DNA of 64,000 nucleotides from contig AHHB01000014.1 of the NCBI GenBank assembly GCA_000242815.2, forward strand, positions 62,001-126,000. The letters run 5' to 3'. Positions within the stretch are counted from its first letter, which is position 1; each line of letters starts with the position of its first letter. Shown here in pieces: positions 1 through 8,393 of the stretch. Under the pieces are notes generated by a model. The model had not been told where the DNA came from. It saw nothing but the letters and a program-made list of their open reading frames with translations, and ran no database searches. Source of the DNA: Janthinobacterium lividum PAMC 25724. Its GTDB lineage: Bacteria; Pseudomonadota; Gammaproteobacteria; Burkholderiales; Burkholderiaceae_D. The translations under genes and the position numbers were made by a program.

Positions 1-77
1 TTGCATGCAACCTCAGTCTGGCAGGGGGAGGGGCGCGGCGCGGTTGGCCGCTGCCCCGATGAATCTGGCGGTGCTTA

Positions 78-122
78 GAGCCTATCCCAGTAGGGGATGT
101 ATTCATCTACTGGGATAGGCTC
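78..122. repeat. 45-bp near-perfect palindrome flanked by TTA, MITE-like
   Basis: A 16-bp perfect stem (GAGCCTATCCCAGTAG and its complement) encloses a second small stem, GATG/CATC, around a four-base loop. TTA lies immediately outside both ends (75-77 and 123-125), which looks like a 3-bp target duplication. The right-hand TTA is also the stop codon of the leftward SH3 gene, so the hairpin sits exactly at that gene's end and may act as its terminator, although no long T-run follows. The outward GAGCCTRTCC-type ends recall IS5/IS427-group inverted repeats; that link is from memory and unverified. Confidence 0.6.
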
Positions 123-584
123 TTACAAGCCCCACACTTCGCTGGTCTTGACATAGCCGCTCTGGCCATCTTTGTGGCGCACCTTGAGCCAGCCCGAGCT
201 CGGCTGCTCGCTCATTTCCAGCAGCACGTTCTTGTCGACGAGGATAATCGGGGAAGCGCTGTCATCGGGGCTGACGCGTACCTTGAGGTTGGCGGCGCGC
301 GCCACGACGTTGCGCTTGGCCGACAGACCCTTGGCTTCGGTCCAGGCCATTTCGCCGCTGGCGTCGCGCACCTTGACCCATTCGCCGTAGCTGAGCACGA
401 CTTCCAGCGGCATGCCGCGTGGCGCCACGTACAGCTTGCCACCCTTGGCAGACGGCGCGTCGTACAGGATCACGGGGGTCGCGCCCACCGTTTTGAAATC
501 GACGGCGTGGCTGGCGGCGGTGGCCAGCAGCAGCATGGTGCCGGCTATCCAGCGCAACTTGCTCGAGAGCGCACTTTTCAACAT
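123..584 (-). CDS. Secreted SH3-domain protein
   Basis: A 153-residue protein with an N-terminal signal peptide (basic start, hydrophobic GTMLLLATAASHA, likely cleavage after residue 27). Two tandem bacterial SH3 modules follow, about residues 32-88 and 90-152. Each carries the typical GEWVKVRD / GWLKVRHKDGQSGYV pattern in which tryptophan precedes a beta-strand. Bacterial SH3 domains usually bind peptidoglycan or peptides in the envelope, so a periplasmic role is inferred; no catalytic domain is present. It lies downstream of secB on the same strand, separated by a terminator-like hairpin. In related genomes gpsA often follows secB, so this is a different neighbour. Specific function unknown. 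Confidence 0.8.
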   Translation of the reverse strand: MLKSALSSKLRWIAGTMLLLATAASHAVDFKTVGATPVILYDAPSAKGGKLYVAPRGMPLEVVLSYGEWVKVRDASGEMAWTEAKGLSAKRNVVARAANLKVRVSPDDSASPIILVDKNVLLEMSEQPSSGWLKVRHKDGQSGYVKTSEVWGL

Positions 585-602
585 GATATTTTTTGAACCT
601 TA

Positions 603-630
603 ACGAAACACGGCGGCCAGGCCGCCGTGT
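603..630 (-). terminator. Hairpin downstream of secB
   Basis: An 11-bp perfect inverted repeat (ACACGGCGGCC and complement, 608-618 and 620-630) followed on the minus strand by TTTCGTT. It lies between the secB stop and the SH3 gene start. The T-run is interrupted, so termination may be partial. Confidence 0.5.
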
Positions 631-667
631 CAGGCCAGCCTTGACGGCCAGCGGGGTCTTGCATAGC

Positions 668-1141
668 TTAGTGCGTTTCGCTGGCTGCTGGCGCTGCGGC
701 AGCGGCGTCAGCAATAGCTTGCAGACGTTGTTGGTAGAACACTTCGAAGTTGATCTCGGCCAGGTGCACTGGCGGGAAGCCGGCACGCGTGATCACGTCG
801 GCGATGTTGGCGCGCAGGTAAGGGTAGATGATGTTCGGGCAGCCGATTCCCAGCAGCGGATCGAGTTGATCGGCAGGAATGTTGCGCGCTTCGAAAATAC
901 CAGCTTGCTTGCCTTCTACCAGGAAAGCAACTTTGTCGCCGACTTTGGCGGTCACGGTGATGGTCACGGTCGCTTCGAAGATGCCATCGGCCAGAGGCGC
1001 AGCGCCCACGTCCAGAGCCACTTCGATCGCCGGTGCTTCTTGTTCCAGGAAAATAGCTGGGGAATTTGGTTGTTCCAGCGACATGTCTTTCAGGTAGACG
1101 CGTTGGATTTGGAAGACTGGTTGCAGATTTTCGTCAGACAT
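668..1141 (-). CDS. secB: Protein-export chaperone SecB
   Basis: A 157-residue acidic protein, the usual SecB length. SecB is a homotetrameric cytosolic chaperone that holds preproteins unfolded and hands them to SecA. Recognisable stretches are [10 protein letters not shown] near the N-terminus, the [12 protein letters not shown] segment and the [13 protein letters not shown] segment near the C-terminus, all hallmarks of the family. The start is placed at MSDENLQPV rather than the 12-codon longer reading, because family members begin there. It follows grxC on the same strand in the arrangement common in Burkholderiales. Confidence 0.97.
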   Translation of the reverse strand: MSDENLQPVFQIQRVYLKDMSLEQPNSPAIFLEQEAPAIEVALDVGAAPLADGIFEATVTITVTAKVGDKVAFLVEGKQAGIFEARNIPADQLDPLLGIGCPNIIYPYLRANIADVITRAGFPPVHLAEINFEVFYQQRLQAIADAAAAAPAASETH

Positions 1142-1301
1142 GGAACGCTTTCGTTGTAAAGGACAAGAACGGCACACCGTTCAAATATGGTACTTGCGGT
1201 ATGTCAACCGTGCCGGATAGGCACGGCCAGATCAGATGCGAGGGCAATTGTATCAAAACAATACGACAAGAAACCAAGCAATTTCTCGAACCGCCTTTAT
1301 A

Positions 1302-1568
1302 TCAGGCTGCCGTGCCATTTAACAAGGGGTCGAGCTTGCCGGCTTGATCGAGCGCATACAAATCGTCGAATCCACCCACGTGGGTGTCGCCCACATAGAT
1401 CTGCGGCACCGTGCGGCGGCCCGTGCGTTCCATCATCTTGATGCGCTCTTCCGGGTCGAGGTCGACGCGGATCTTTTGCACGCTCACGCCCTTGGCTTCC
1501 AAGAGGCGCTCGGCGCGCACGCAATACGGGCACACGGCGGTGCTATACAAAATTACAGGTACGGTCAT
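1302..1568 (-). CDS. grxC: Glutaredoxin 3
   Basis: An 88-residue single-domain glutaredoxin. It begins MTVPVILYSTAVCPYC, with the dithiol active site CPYC at residues 13-16. The cis-proline TVPQIYVG loop and the GGFDDLYAL glutathione-binding end are both present. It uses glutathione to reduce protein disulfides and ribonucleotide reductase in the cytosol. Longer in-frame starts were rejected because the conserved beta-strand begins directly at this ATG. It is sandwiched between the rhodanese gene and secB, probably one leftward transcript. Confidence 0.96.
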   Translation of the reverse strand: MTVPVILYSTAVCPYCVRAERLLEAKGVSVQKIRVDLDPEERIKMMERTGRRTVPQIYVGDTHVGGFDDLYALDQAGKLDPLLNGTAA

Positions 1569-1718
1569 GATCATTCCTTCAGTTAAAAACATCGAACCAA
1601 ACCTGCTGCACGTCGTGATTTGCGGTCTGTGATGCTCACTGTGCATTCGCACAGTTGCGCTTCTCAGCCACAACTCCCACCGGCCCGCTACGGTTTTGTT
1701 GGGTGTTGCAATACGGAC

Positions 1719-2135
1719 TTATTTCGCCAGCGACAAAGTTTTCAATGGCAAACCTTGCTTTTTCCATTCGTCGATGCCGTCTTCCAGGCTGGTGGCTTCG
1801 GCGAAACCTGCTTTGCCCAGCAGGCCGACGGCCGTTGCCGAACGCGAACCTTTCTGGCAAACCACTACAATGGGGCGCGTTTTGAATTTTTCCAGCTCGC
1901 CCAGGCGTTTTGCCAGTTCCGGCAACGGCATGTTTTTCGCGTCAGGCAAGTGGCCCGTGGCGAATTCTTCCGCGCCGCGCACGTCGACGATGATGGTCTT
2001 GCCACGGTTGATCAGTTGCGTAACTTCCAGCACGGTCGCGCGCTTGCCGCGCATCGACAGCAGCGGCCAGAGGAGGGCGCCGCCGGAAATAATGACGATG
2101 GCAAACAGAAAAATATGGTCGATAATGAATTTCAC
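1719..2135 (-). CDS. Membrane-anchored rhodanese-like protein
   Basis: A 138-residue protein with an N-terminal transmembrane helix (residues about 3-23, FIIDHIFLFAIVIISGGALLW) followed by one rhodanese domain. The catalytic loop VVVCQKGSRSATA holds the persulfide-carrying cysteine near residue 105. The preceding HLPDAKNMPL substrate-side motif is also present. Rhodaneses carry sulfane sulfur; the physiological acceptor is not evident. As the first gene of the leftward rhodanese-grxC-secB group, it suggests a thiol-related role near the membrane. The canonical Burkholderiales neighbourhood supports the call. Confidence 0.9.
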   Translation of the reverse strand: MKFIIDHIFLFAIVIISGGALLWPLLSMRGKRATVLEVTQLINRGKTIIVDVRGAEEFATGHLPDAKNMPLPELAKRLGELEKFKTRPIVVVCQKGSRSATAVGLLGKAGFAEATSLEDGIDEWKKQGLPLKTLSLAK

Positions 2136-2166
2136 GTAGGGTCCAATGGTTTAAGTCAATCTGCGC

Positions 2167-2195
2167 ATTATAAAATAGAAGCTGGACGAGGTCTT
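2167..2195 (-). promoter_or_regulatory. Probable sigma-70 promoter of rhodanese-grxC-secB
   Basis: On the minus strand a perfect TATAAT (2167-2172) lies about 30 bp upstream of the rhodanese ATG. A 17-bp spacer leads to AAGACC, a weak -35. The region is shared with the divergent gpmA. Confidence 0.4.
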
Positions 2196-2241
2196 TTTAC
2201 GTTTTGCTTTTTTGATTTGAACCCCTTGAGAAGATAGAACT

Positions 2242-2988
2242 ATGTACAAAATCGTTTTCATGCGTCACGGCGAGTCCACCTGGAACCTCGATAATCGCTT
2301 TACCGGCTGGACCGACGTCGATCTGACGGAAAAGGGCGTCAACGAAGCCAAGGCCGCCGGCCAGATCCTCAAGCAGGAAGGTTTTACGTTCGATGTGGCC
2401 TACACTTCCGTCTTGAAGCGCGCCATCCGCACTCTCTGGCTGGCGCTCGACGAGATGGACATGATGTATTTGCCGATCAAGAACGACTGGCGTTTGAACG
2501 AGCGCCATTATGGCGCCCTGCAAGGCCTGGACAAGGGCGAAACGGCGGCCAAATATGGCGACGAGCAAGTACTGGTCTGGCGCCGCAGCTATGACACGCC
2601 GCCGCCGCCACTGGCGCAAGACGACGAGCGCGCCTCGTTCAACGATCCGCGCTATACCGGCTTGCCGCAAGCCTCGATTCCCCTGACTGAATGCCTGAAA
2701 GACACGGTGGCGCGCGTGATGCCGGCCTGGGATGAAGAAATCGCCCCGGCCATCCGCGCTGGCAAGAAAATCATCATTTCGGCGCACGGCAACAGTTTGC
2801 GCGCCCTGATCAAGATGTTGGACGGCATCAGCGACAGCGACATCGTGGGCCTGAACATTCCTAACGGCCAGCCGCTCGTGTATGAACTGGACGCCGACCT
2901 GAAACCGATCCGTCATTACTACCTGGGTGACCCGGCAGCGATTGCGGCAGCGCAAGCGGCCGTGGCGAACCAAGGGAAGGCCAAGTAA
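2242..2988 (+). CDS. gpmA: 2,3-bisphosphoglycerate-dependent phosphoglycerate mutase
   Basis: A 248-residue enzyme interconverting 3- and 2-phosphoglycerate in glycolysis and gluconeogenesis. The phosphohistidine motif is RHGESTWN at residues 8-15, followed by [14 protein letters not shown]. The second catalytic histidine lies in [12 protein letters not shown] near residue 183. The length and the whole fold match the dPGM family. It is divergent from the rhodanese gene, and its stop lies one base from the likely TTG start of the EnvC-like gene, so the two are probably cotranscribed. Confidence 0.97.
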   Translation: MYKIVFMRHGESTWNLDNRFTGWTDVDLTEKGVNEAKAAGQILKQEGFTFDVAYTSVLKRAIRTLWLALDEMDMMYLPIKNDWRLNERHYGALQGLDKGETAAKYGDEQVLVWRRSYDTPPPPLAQDDERASFNDPRYTGLPQASIPLTECLKDTVARVMPAWDEEIAPAIRAGKKIIISAHGNSLRALIKMLDGISDSDIVGLNIPNGQPLVYELDADLKPIRHYYLGDPAAIAAAQAAVANQGKAK

Positions 2989-2989
2989 C

Positions 2990-4525
2990 TTGTTGTCTTT
3001 CTTCCGCGGCACAGCGATCGCCCCCTCTGCTGAACGACCCCTGCCGGCGTGGCGCGCCGGTGCCATGCTGTGCGCAGCGCTGCTGCTATCGAGCGGCCTT
3101 GCTGCCGCTGCCAAGCCCACCGAGCGCAGCAAGCAGAAAGCGGCCGCGGAAGCACAACGTGCTGGACTGCAACAAAAGCTGACGGCGCTCAAGCGCGACA
3201 TCAGCCGCACGGAAAGCGCCAAGGATGACGCGGCCGATACCCTGGCCGAGTCGGAAGAAGCCATCTCCAACGCCAACCGTGCCTTGCGCGACCTGGCGCA
3301 GGAGCAAAGCGAGACTGGCGTGAAACTCAATGCTCTGGGGCAAGAGCATCAGCAATTGACGGCCACTGTCGAAAAACAAAAGGCACAGCTGTCCAAATTG
3401 CTGCGCGAACAATATGTCGCCGGCAACGAAGACCGCATCAAGCTGCTCTTGTCGGGCGACAATCCGAACCGCATCAACCGCGACTTGCAACTGATGGCCT
3501 ATGTGTCGCAGGCCCAAGCGCGCTTGCTCGACGCCTTGCGCGCCAACTTGCTGGCGGTGGAGAAAAACCAGGCGGACGTGCAGAACGCCAAGGATGAACT
3601 GGAAGAAATCGCCCAGGAAGAGCGCGATCAGAAGGCCCTGCTGGTGCAGGAAAAGGCGCGCCGCGCCGCCTTGCTGACTAGCTTGTCGCAGCGTTTGGTA
3701 GCGCAGCGCAAGGAAGTGGGCAATGTCGAACGCGACGAACAGCGCATGGGTAATCTGGTCGACAAGCTGGCGAAACTGATCGAAGAGCAGGCAGCCGCTG
3801 CGGCGGCCGAAAAGAAACGCCAGCAATTGCTGGCCGAGCAGCGCGCCGCAGCGAAAGCGGCCGCCGATGCCAAGATCGCCGCTGAAAAGCGCGAACGTCT
3901 GCTGGCCGCGCGCGCCAAGGCTGCGCAGGCGCAGGCTGAACGCGAACGCATCGCGAAAGAGCAGCAAAACAAATCGGGCAAGATCAAGCCGCAGACGCCG
4001 CCACCGCCCGTCAAGCTCGAACCGATCGATGACGATGTGCCGCCGCAGGTGGCCAACGTGGCGACCAAGCCCGAACCGAAGCCACAACCGGAGCCGGCAC
4101 GCCCAAGCCTGAGCCCGGACGTGCCGGCCGGCGCCTTTGCCAGCCTGAAAGGGCAGCTGCGCGCGCCCGTGGCGGGCAAGATTGCCGCCCGTTTCGGCAG
4201 CAAGCGCGGTGACGGCCCCAGCTGGAAGGGCGTCTTCATCCGCACCGGCGAAGGCAGCGAGATCCACGCCATCGCCGGTGGCCGCGTGGTGTTTTCTGAC
4301 TGGCTGCGCGGTTTCGGCAATTTGATCATCGTTGACCATGGCGGTCAGTACATGAGTATTTATGGCAATAATCAGTCGCTGCTGAAACGAGTGGGTGATG
4401 CCGTCAAGGGCGGCGACGCCATTGCCAGCGCGGGCAACAGCGGCGGCAACGAGGAATCGGGGCTATACTTTGAATTGCGTCATCAGGGCCGCGCCTTCGA
4501 CCCCGCCACCTGGGTGAAGTTTTAA
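2990..4525 (+). CDS. EnvC-like murein hydrolase activator
   Basis: A secreted protein of about 511 residues. EnvC-type proteins do not cut peptidoglycan; they activate AmiA/AmiB amidases at the septum. A signal/anchor segment (MLCAALLLSSGLAAAAK) precedes a very long Ala/Glu/Lys/Arg/Gln-rich coiled coil. A Pro-rich linker then leads to a C-terminal LytM/M23 domain (about the last 130 residues). That domain contains GRVVFSDWLRGFGNLIIVDH and SLLKRVGDAVKGGDAIASAG but lacks the full zinc-ligand set, as in true EnvC. I chose the TTG at 2990 because GGGAAGG lies about 10 bases upstream; ATG 3065 is an alternative. The ctpA-type protease follows 47 bases downstream. Confidence 0.88.
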   Translation: MLSFFRGTAIAPSAERPLPAWRAGAMLCAALLLSSGLAAAAKPTERSKQKAAAEAQRAGLQQKLTALKRDISRTESAKDDAADTLAESEEAISNANRALRDLAQEQSETGVKLNALGQEHQQLTATVEKQKAQLSKLLREQYVAGNEDRIKLLLSGDNPNRINRDLQLMAYVSQAQARLLDALRANLLAVEKNQADVQNAKDELEEIAQEERDQKALLVQEKARRAALLTSLSQRLVAQRKEVGNVERDEQRMGNLVDKLAKLIEEQAAAAAAEKKRQQLLAEQRAAAKAAADAKIAAEKRERLLAARAKAAQAQAERERIAKEQQNKSGKIKPQTPPPPVKLEPIDDDVPPQVANVATKPEPKPQPEPARPSLSPDVPAGAFASLKGQLRAPVAGKIAARFGSKRGDGPSWKGVFIRTGEGSEIHAIAGGRVVFSDWLRGFGNLIIVDHGGQYMSIYGNNQSLLKRVGDAVKGGDAIASAGNSGGNEESGLYFELRHQGRAFDPATWVKF

Positions 4526-4572
4526 GTCCCCACCATTGCTGCGGCAGCGAATTTGTAGATTGCGAATAATAC

Positions 4573-6066
4573 ATGGGTATCAAAGTCAAAAGTATCGGCC
4601 TGATCGGTCTGGGCGTACTGGCCGGCATCGGCATGTCGCTGCAGTTCCCGGCCGTGGCGCAGAAAATCACGAATACCCCGCTGCCGCTCGACGAGCTGCG
4701 CCAGCTGTCCGATGTCTTTGGCTTGATCAAGTCCGATTATGTCGAAAAGGTAGAAGACAAGAAACTCTTGACGGAAGCCATATCCGGCATGGTCTCGTCG
4801 CTGGACCCGCATTCCGTCTACCTGGATAAAAATGCCTTCAAGGAAATGCGCGAAAGCGTGCAGGGCAAGTTTGTCGGCATCGGCATCGAGGTGAGCATGG
4901 AAGACGGCTATGTGAAAGTCGTCTCGCCCATCGAAGACAGCCCTGCCGCCAAGGCCGGCATTCTGGCCGGTGATTTGATCACCCGTCTCGATAACATCGC
5001 GCTGAAAGGCTTGCAGCTGGAGGAGGTCATCAAGAAGATGCGCGGCCAGCCGAAAAGCAAGCTGGTGCTGACCATTTCCCGCAAGGGCGAAAGCCGCCCG
5101 CTGGTCTTCCCCATCGTGCGCGAGGAAATCCGCGTGCAAAGCGTGAAGGCCAAGATGGTCGCGCCCGGCTATGCCTGGCTGCGTATCGCCCAGTTCCAGG
5201 AACCGACCGTCGATGATATGGTCAAGAAAATCAATGCGCTGTATGCGCAAGACCCCAAGCTCAAGGGCTTGGTGCTGGACTTGCGCAACGATCCTGGTGG
5301 CGTCGTGCCGGGCGCTATCGGCGTGGCGACAGCATTTCTTCCGGGCAATTCCGTGATCGTCTCCACCAAGGGCCAGTTGCCGGAATCGAAACAAGTGTTT
5401 TATGGCCGCCGCGAATTCTATGCGCCGCCAGGCGCCAAGACCGATCCGTTGGCCAAGCTGCCGGCCGCGCTGAAAACCGTGCCACTGGTGGTGCTAGTCA
5501 ATGCCGGCTCCGCTTCCGCCTCCGAGATCGTCGCCGGCGCCTTGCAAGATTACCAGCGCGCCACCGTCATCGGCACGCAAACGTTTGGCAAGGGGTCCGT
5601 GCAAACCTTGCGCCAGATCACTGCCGATACGGCCGTCAAGCTGACCACGGCCCGTTACTACACGCCGAAAGGTCGCGCCATCCAGGCGCGCGGCATCGTA
5701 CCCGACTTGCTGGTCGATGAAACGGCCGAAGGCGATGGCTGGAATAGCCTGCGCGTGCGCGAGGCGGACCTGGAAAAGCACTTGGGCAGCGACGATGGCA
5801 AGCCGGAAGCGGCCAAGCCCACCATGGAAGGCATGCAGCAACAGCTCGATGAAGAGCAGCGCCTGGTCGCCACGGCGAAAAAGCGCAAGCCGCTCGAATA
5901 CGGCGCCAAGGACGATTTCCAGCTGCAGCAAGCCTTGAACCACTTCCAGGGTTTGCCGGTGCAGCTGGCCAAGCTTGATGCCAAGGGCGAGAAGATCAGC
6001 GCCAAGCCGGAAATTGCGGCCGACATCAAGGCCGATGACAAGAAAATCCCTGTGCAGAAACCGTGA
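4573..6066 (+). CDS. S41 carboxyl-terminal processing protease (CtpA type)
   Basis: A 497-residue periplasmic serine protease. A signal anchor covers residues 1-35. A PDZ domain covers about 90-175 (GKFVGIGIEVSMEDGYVKVVSP, then PAAKAGILAGDLI). The S41 core has the serine in NAGSASASEIVAGAL and the general-base lysine in TQTFGKGSVQT, the classical Ser-Lys dyad. The C-terminal tail is Lys/Glu-rich. Such proteases trim or degrade envelope proteins, often peptidoglycan hydrolases. Its position just after an EnvC-like activator, the usual order in proteobacteria, suggests control of cell-wall cleavage at division. Confidence 0.93.
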   Translation: MGIKVKSIGLIGLGVLAGIGMSLQFPAVAQKITNTPLPLDELRQLSDVFGLIKSDYVEKVEDKKLLTEAISGMVSSLDPHSVYLDKNAFKEMRESVQGKFVGIGIEVSMEDGYVKVVSPIEDSPAAKAGILAGDLITRLDNIALKGLQLEEVIKKMRGQPKSKLVLTISRKGESRPLVFPIVREEIRVQSVKAKMVAPGYAWLRIAQFQEPTVDDMVKKINALYAQDPKLKGLVLDLRNDPGGVVPGAIGVATAFLPGNSVIVSTKGQLPESKQVFYGRREFYAPPGAKTDPLAKLPAALKTVPLVVLVNAGSASASEIVAGALQDYQRATVIGTQTFGKGSVQTLRQITADTAVKLTTARYYTPKGRAIQARGIVPDLLVDETAEGDGWNSLRVREADLEKHLGSDDGKPEAAKPTMEGMQQQLDEEQRLVATAKKRKPLEYGAKDDFQLQQALNHFQGLPVQLAKLDAKGEKISAKPEIAADIKADDKKIPVQKP

Positions 6067-6088
6067 TGCTTAACCCAATGCAAGTGCC

Positions 6089-6115
6089 GGGGTCGGACCC
6101 TGAGGGTCCGACCCC
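6089..6115. repeat. Intergenic palindromic repeat, copy 1
   Basis: A 12-bp perfect stem, GGGGTCGGACCC, a three-base loop and its complement. It is preceded by GTGCC at 6084-6088, so the left arm starts GTGCCGGGGTC like the copy at 45563. It sits in the gap between the S41 protease and the ThiF-like gene. No T-run follows, so it is not a standard terminator. Confidence 0.7.
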
Positions 6116-6150
6116 AGGGTTCGATCTGGGTTTGCAGTAGACGTAAAACC

Positions 6151-6903
6151 ATGAACGACAATCAACTGCTGCGCTATTCGCGCCATATCCTGCTGGATCA
6201 GATCGGCATCGAAGGCCAGCAGGCCTTGCTCGATGCGCATGTGCTGCTGATCGGCGCGGGCGGGCTCGGTTCACCGGCCGCCATGTATTTGGCCGCCAGC
6301 GGTGTGGGCAAGCTGACTGTGGTCGACGACGACATGGTCGACCTGACCAATCTGCAGCGCCAGATCGCCCACACGACGGCCCGCGTGGGCCAGCCGAAAG
6401 TGCTGTCGGCGCGAGAAACCTTGATTGGCATTAACCCCGAGATTGACATCATCGCCTTGCAAGAGCGCCTCGACGGCGCGCGCCTGGCTGAACTGGTGGC
6501 CTGCAGCACCGTGGTGCTCGACTGCACGGATAACTTTGCCACGCGCCACGCCGTCAACCGCGCCTGCGTGGCGGCGCGGGTGCCGCTGGTGTCGGGCGCC
6601 GTGATCCGCTTCGATGGACAAGTGAGCGTGTTCGACCCGCGCACGGGCACGCAGCCGTGTTATTGCTGCCTGTTTCCGCAAGAGCAGCAGTTCACGGATG
6701 AGGCATGCTCGAGCATGGGCGTGTTCGCGCCACTGGTGGGCGTGGTGGGCGCCATGCAGGCGGCCGAGGCGCTGAAATTGGTCATGGGCGTGGGGCAATC
6801 ATTGGCCGGACGCCTGCTGTTGCTCGACGGCTTGCACATGGAATGGAGCAGCATGCGGGTGGCGCGCGACCCGGGCTGCGCCGTTTGCGGTGACGTGCTC
6901 TAG
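6151..6903 (+). CDS. ThiF/MoeB-family adenylyltransferase
   Basis: A 250-residue E1-like enzyme. It adenylates the C-terminal Gly-Gly of a ubiquitin-like sulfur carrier (ThiS or MoaD) for thiamine or molybdopterin synthesis. The nucleotide-binding LIGAGGLGSPAAMYLAASG is at residues 33-51. An acidic VVDDDMVDLTNLQRQ loop and DCTDNFATR follow. Two zinc-binding CxxC pairs are present: CYCC near residue 170 and CAVC near the C-terminus. No rhodanese extension is present. Nothing adjacent encodes the carrier protein, so ThiF and MoeB cannot be separated from context. Confidence 0.9.
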   Translation: MNDNQLLRYSRHILLDQIGIEGQQALLDAHVLLIGAGGLGSPAAMYLAASGVGKLTVVDDDMVDLTNLQRQIAHTTARVGQPKVLSARETLIGINPEIDIIALQERLDGARLAELVACSTVVLDCTDNFATRHAVNRACVAARVPLVSGAVIRFDGQVSVFDPRTGTQPCYCCLFPQEQQFTDEACSSMGVFAPLVGVVGAMQAAEALKLVMGVGQSLAGRLLLLDGLHMEWSSMRVARDPGCAVCGDVL

Positions 6904-6930
6904 CCGCTCTGAGAAGCGGCGCAGAAATTT
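6903..6930 (+). terminator. Possible terminator after the ThiF-like gene
   Basis: A 6-bp stem GCCGCT/AGCGGC with a six-base loop begins at the stop codon, and a five-T run follows eight bases later. It is weak. Confidence 0.35.
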
Positions 6931-6936
6931 TTCCCT

Positions 6937-6957
6937 ATATGACAGGCTTTGTCATAT
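6937..6957. promoter_or_regulatory. Perfect 8-bp dyad upstream of the gsp operon
   Basis: ATATGACA, five bases, then TGTCATAT. The dyad ends 8 bp before TATACT (6966-6971), the best -10 candidate for the type II secretion operon, so it covers the -35 position. This arrangement suits a transcription-factor operator. The regulator is unknown. Confidence 0.5.
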
Positions 6958-7005
6958 TTCCGCTTTATACTCTGCATTCATTACTTACCTTCTTCTTTCT
7001 TTCCT

Positions 7006-7458
7006 ATGCAAAACGCAGCAAACCATTCGACCCGTCAGCGCCGCGCGCGCGGCTTCACCTTGATCGAAATCATGGTCGTGGTGGTGATCATGGGCATTCT
7101 CGCCTCGCTGGTGGTGCCCAAGCTGATCGCCCGCACGGGCGAGTCGAAAGTGGCGGCAGCGAAAGTCGACATCGCCACCGTGATGCAAGCCTTGAAATTG
7201 TACCGCCTGGATAACCAGCGCTACCCGACCACCGAGCAGGGCTTGCAGGCGCTGATCGAGAAACCGAGTGCGGGACCGGCCGCGAATGGCTGGAAGGCGG
7301 GTGGCTACCTGGAAAAAATGCCCAAGGATCCATGGGGCAACCCCTACCAGTTCTTGTCGCCGGGCGTGAAGGGCGAAGTCGACATCATTTCGCTGGGCGC
7401 CGATGGCCAGCCTGGCGGTAGCGGCGACGATGCCGATATCGGCTCCTGGGAACTGTAA
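7006..7458 (+). CDS. gspG: Type II secretion major pseudopilin GspG
   Basis: A 150-residue major pseudopilin that polymerises into the T2SS pseudopilus pushing substrates through the secretin. A short basic leader ends in RG, then FTLIEIMVVVVIMGILASLVVPKL has the methylated Phe and Glu at +5. The C-terminal half has the GspG pattern YRLDNQRYPTTEQGLQAL and DPWGNPYQFLSPG, ending with the calcium-binding loop region LGADGQPGG...DADIGSWEL. The start is ATG 7006, giving a leader of normal length; a clear ribosome-binding site is lacking. It opens the operon. Confidence 0.97.
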   Translation: MQNAANHSTRQRRARGFTLIEIMVVVVIMGILASLVVPKLIARTGESKVAAAKVDIATVMQALKLYRLDNQRYPTTEQGLQALIEKPSAGPAANGWKAGGYLEKMPKDPWGNPYQFLSPGVKGEVDIISLGADGQPGGSGDDADIGSWEL

Positions 7459-7470
7459 GTTTTCCATTGC

Positions 7471-7965
7471 ATGCCTGCCATGACCAACGGTCGCGCAGTT
7501 CACAGGCAATGCGCCAGCGGCTTCACGCTGATCGAATTGCTGGTGGTGATGGTCATCATCGGCGTCACGCTGGGCCTGGTGTCGCTGAACGCCATGCCCA
7601 ATGGCCAGCAAGCACTGCAAAAAGAAGCCGAGCGCATCGCCCTGCTGCTGCAGTTGGCGCGCGATGAAGCCATCGTGCGCAGCCGGCAGGTGGCATTCGA
7701 GGCTGACGAAAACCAATACCGTTTCCTGGTGCTCAATGAAAAGCTGTGGCAGCCCGTGACGCAGGACGATTTGCTGCGCGAGCGCGCATTTGCGAACACG
7801 CCCATGCTGCTCAGCGTGCAGCCGTCGAACAGCGTGGCCCAGCCACTGCGCATCATCTTCGGCCGCGAACCGGTCGACAAGCCTTTCGTGCTGACCCTGG
7901 CCAGCGGCGAGCGCAGCGTCGCCATCCGCGCCGACGGCATCGGCCATTTTACGGTCGAGCAATGA
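7471..7965 (+). CDS. gspH: Type II secretion minor pseudopilin GspH
   Basis: A 164-residue minor pseudopilin. Its prepilin peptidase site is SGFTLIELLVVMVIIGVTLG, followed by the GspH-type region with EAERIALLLQLARDEAIVRSRQVAFEA. Minor pseudopilins prime pseudopilus assembly at the tip. A second ATG nine bases on (7480) is an equally possible start. The stop overlaps the gspI start (ATGA), so the genes are translationally coupled. Confidence 0.92.
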   Translation: MPAMTNGRAVHRQCASGFTLIELLVVMVIIGVTLGLVSLNAMPNGQQALQKEAERIALLLQLARDEAIVRSRQVAFEADENQYRFLVLNEKLWQPVTQDDLLRERAFANTPMLLSVQPSNSVAQPLRIIFGREPVDKPFVLTLASGERSVAIRADGIGHFTVEQ

Positions 7966-8393
7966 TGGCTTTCTTCCGACCACGGCGCCCGCGCTGCGCT
8001 CACTTCGGCTCGCCGTACGGCTCGCCCTACGGCTGCCAGCGCGGCTTTACCTTGCTCGAAGTGCTGGTCGCCCTGGTCATTGTCGGCACGGCCCTGGGCG
8101 CCTCGCTGCGCGCCGTGGGCAGCCTGACGCAAAACAGCGACGGCTTGCGCAGCGCCATGATGGCCACCTGGTCGGCGGAAAATCACCTGGTGCGGCTGCG
8201 CCTGGCAAAAACCTTCCCGCAGACGGGCAAGCGCACGCTCGACTGTCCGCAAGGCGATTTAAAACTCATTTGCGAGGAGGAAGTGGTGGCCACGCCGAAT
8301 CCCCGCATCCGGCAAGTGCGCGTGAATGTGTACGACGTGAAATATCCGGCCCGGCGCATCGTGCGCTTGGTCTTGCTGGCGTTCAACGACTGA
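7962..8393 (+). CDS. gspI: Type II secretion minor pseudopilin GspI
   Basis: A 143-residue minor pseudopilin with a rather long leader (about 27 residues, containing a repeated GSPY motif) before the cleavage site RGFTLLEVLVALVIVG. The remainder shows the GspI family pattern NHLVRLRLAKTFPQTG and a conserved double-Cys segment around CPQGDLKLICEEEV. GspI nucleates the I-J-K tip complex. It starts in the ATGA overlap with gspH; an upstream in-frame reading from 7746 runs inside gspH and was discarded. Confidence 0.9.
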   Translation: MMAFFRPRRPRCAHFGSPYGSPYGCQRGFTLLEVLVALVIVGTALGASLRAVGSLTQNSDGLRSAMMATWSAENHLVRLRLAKTFPQTGKRTLDCPQGDLKLICEEEVVATPNPRIRQVRVNVYDVKYPARRIVRLVLLAFND

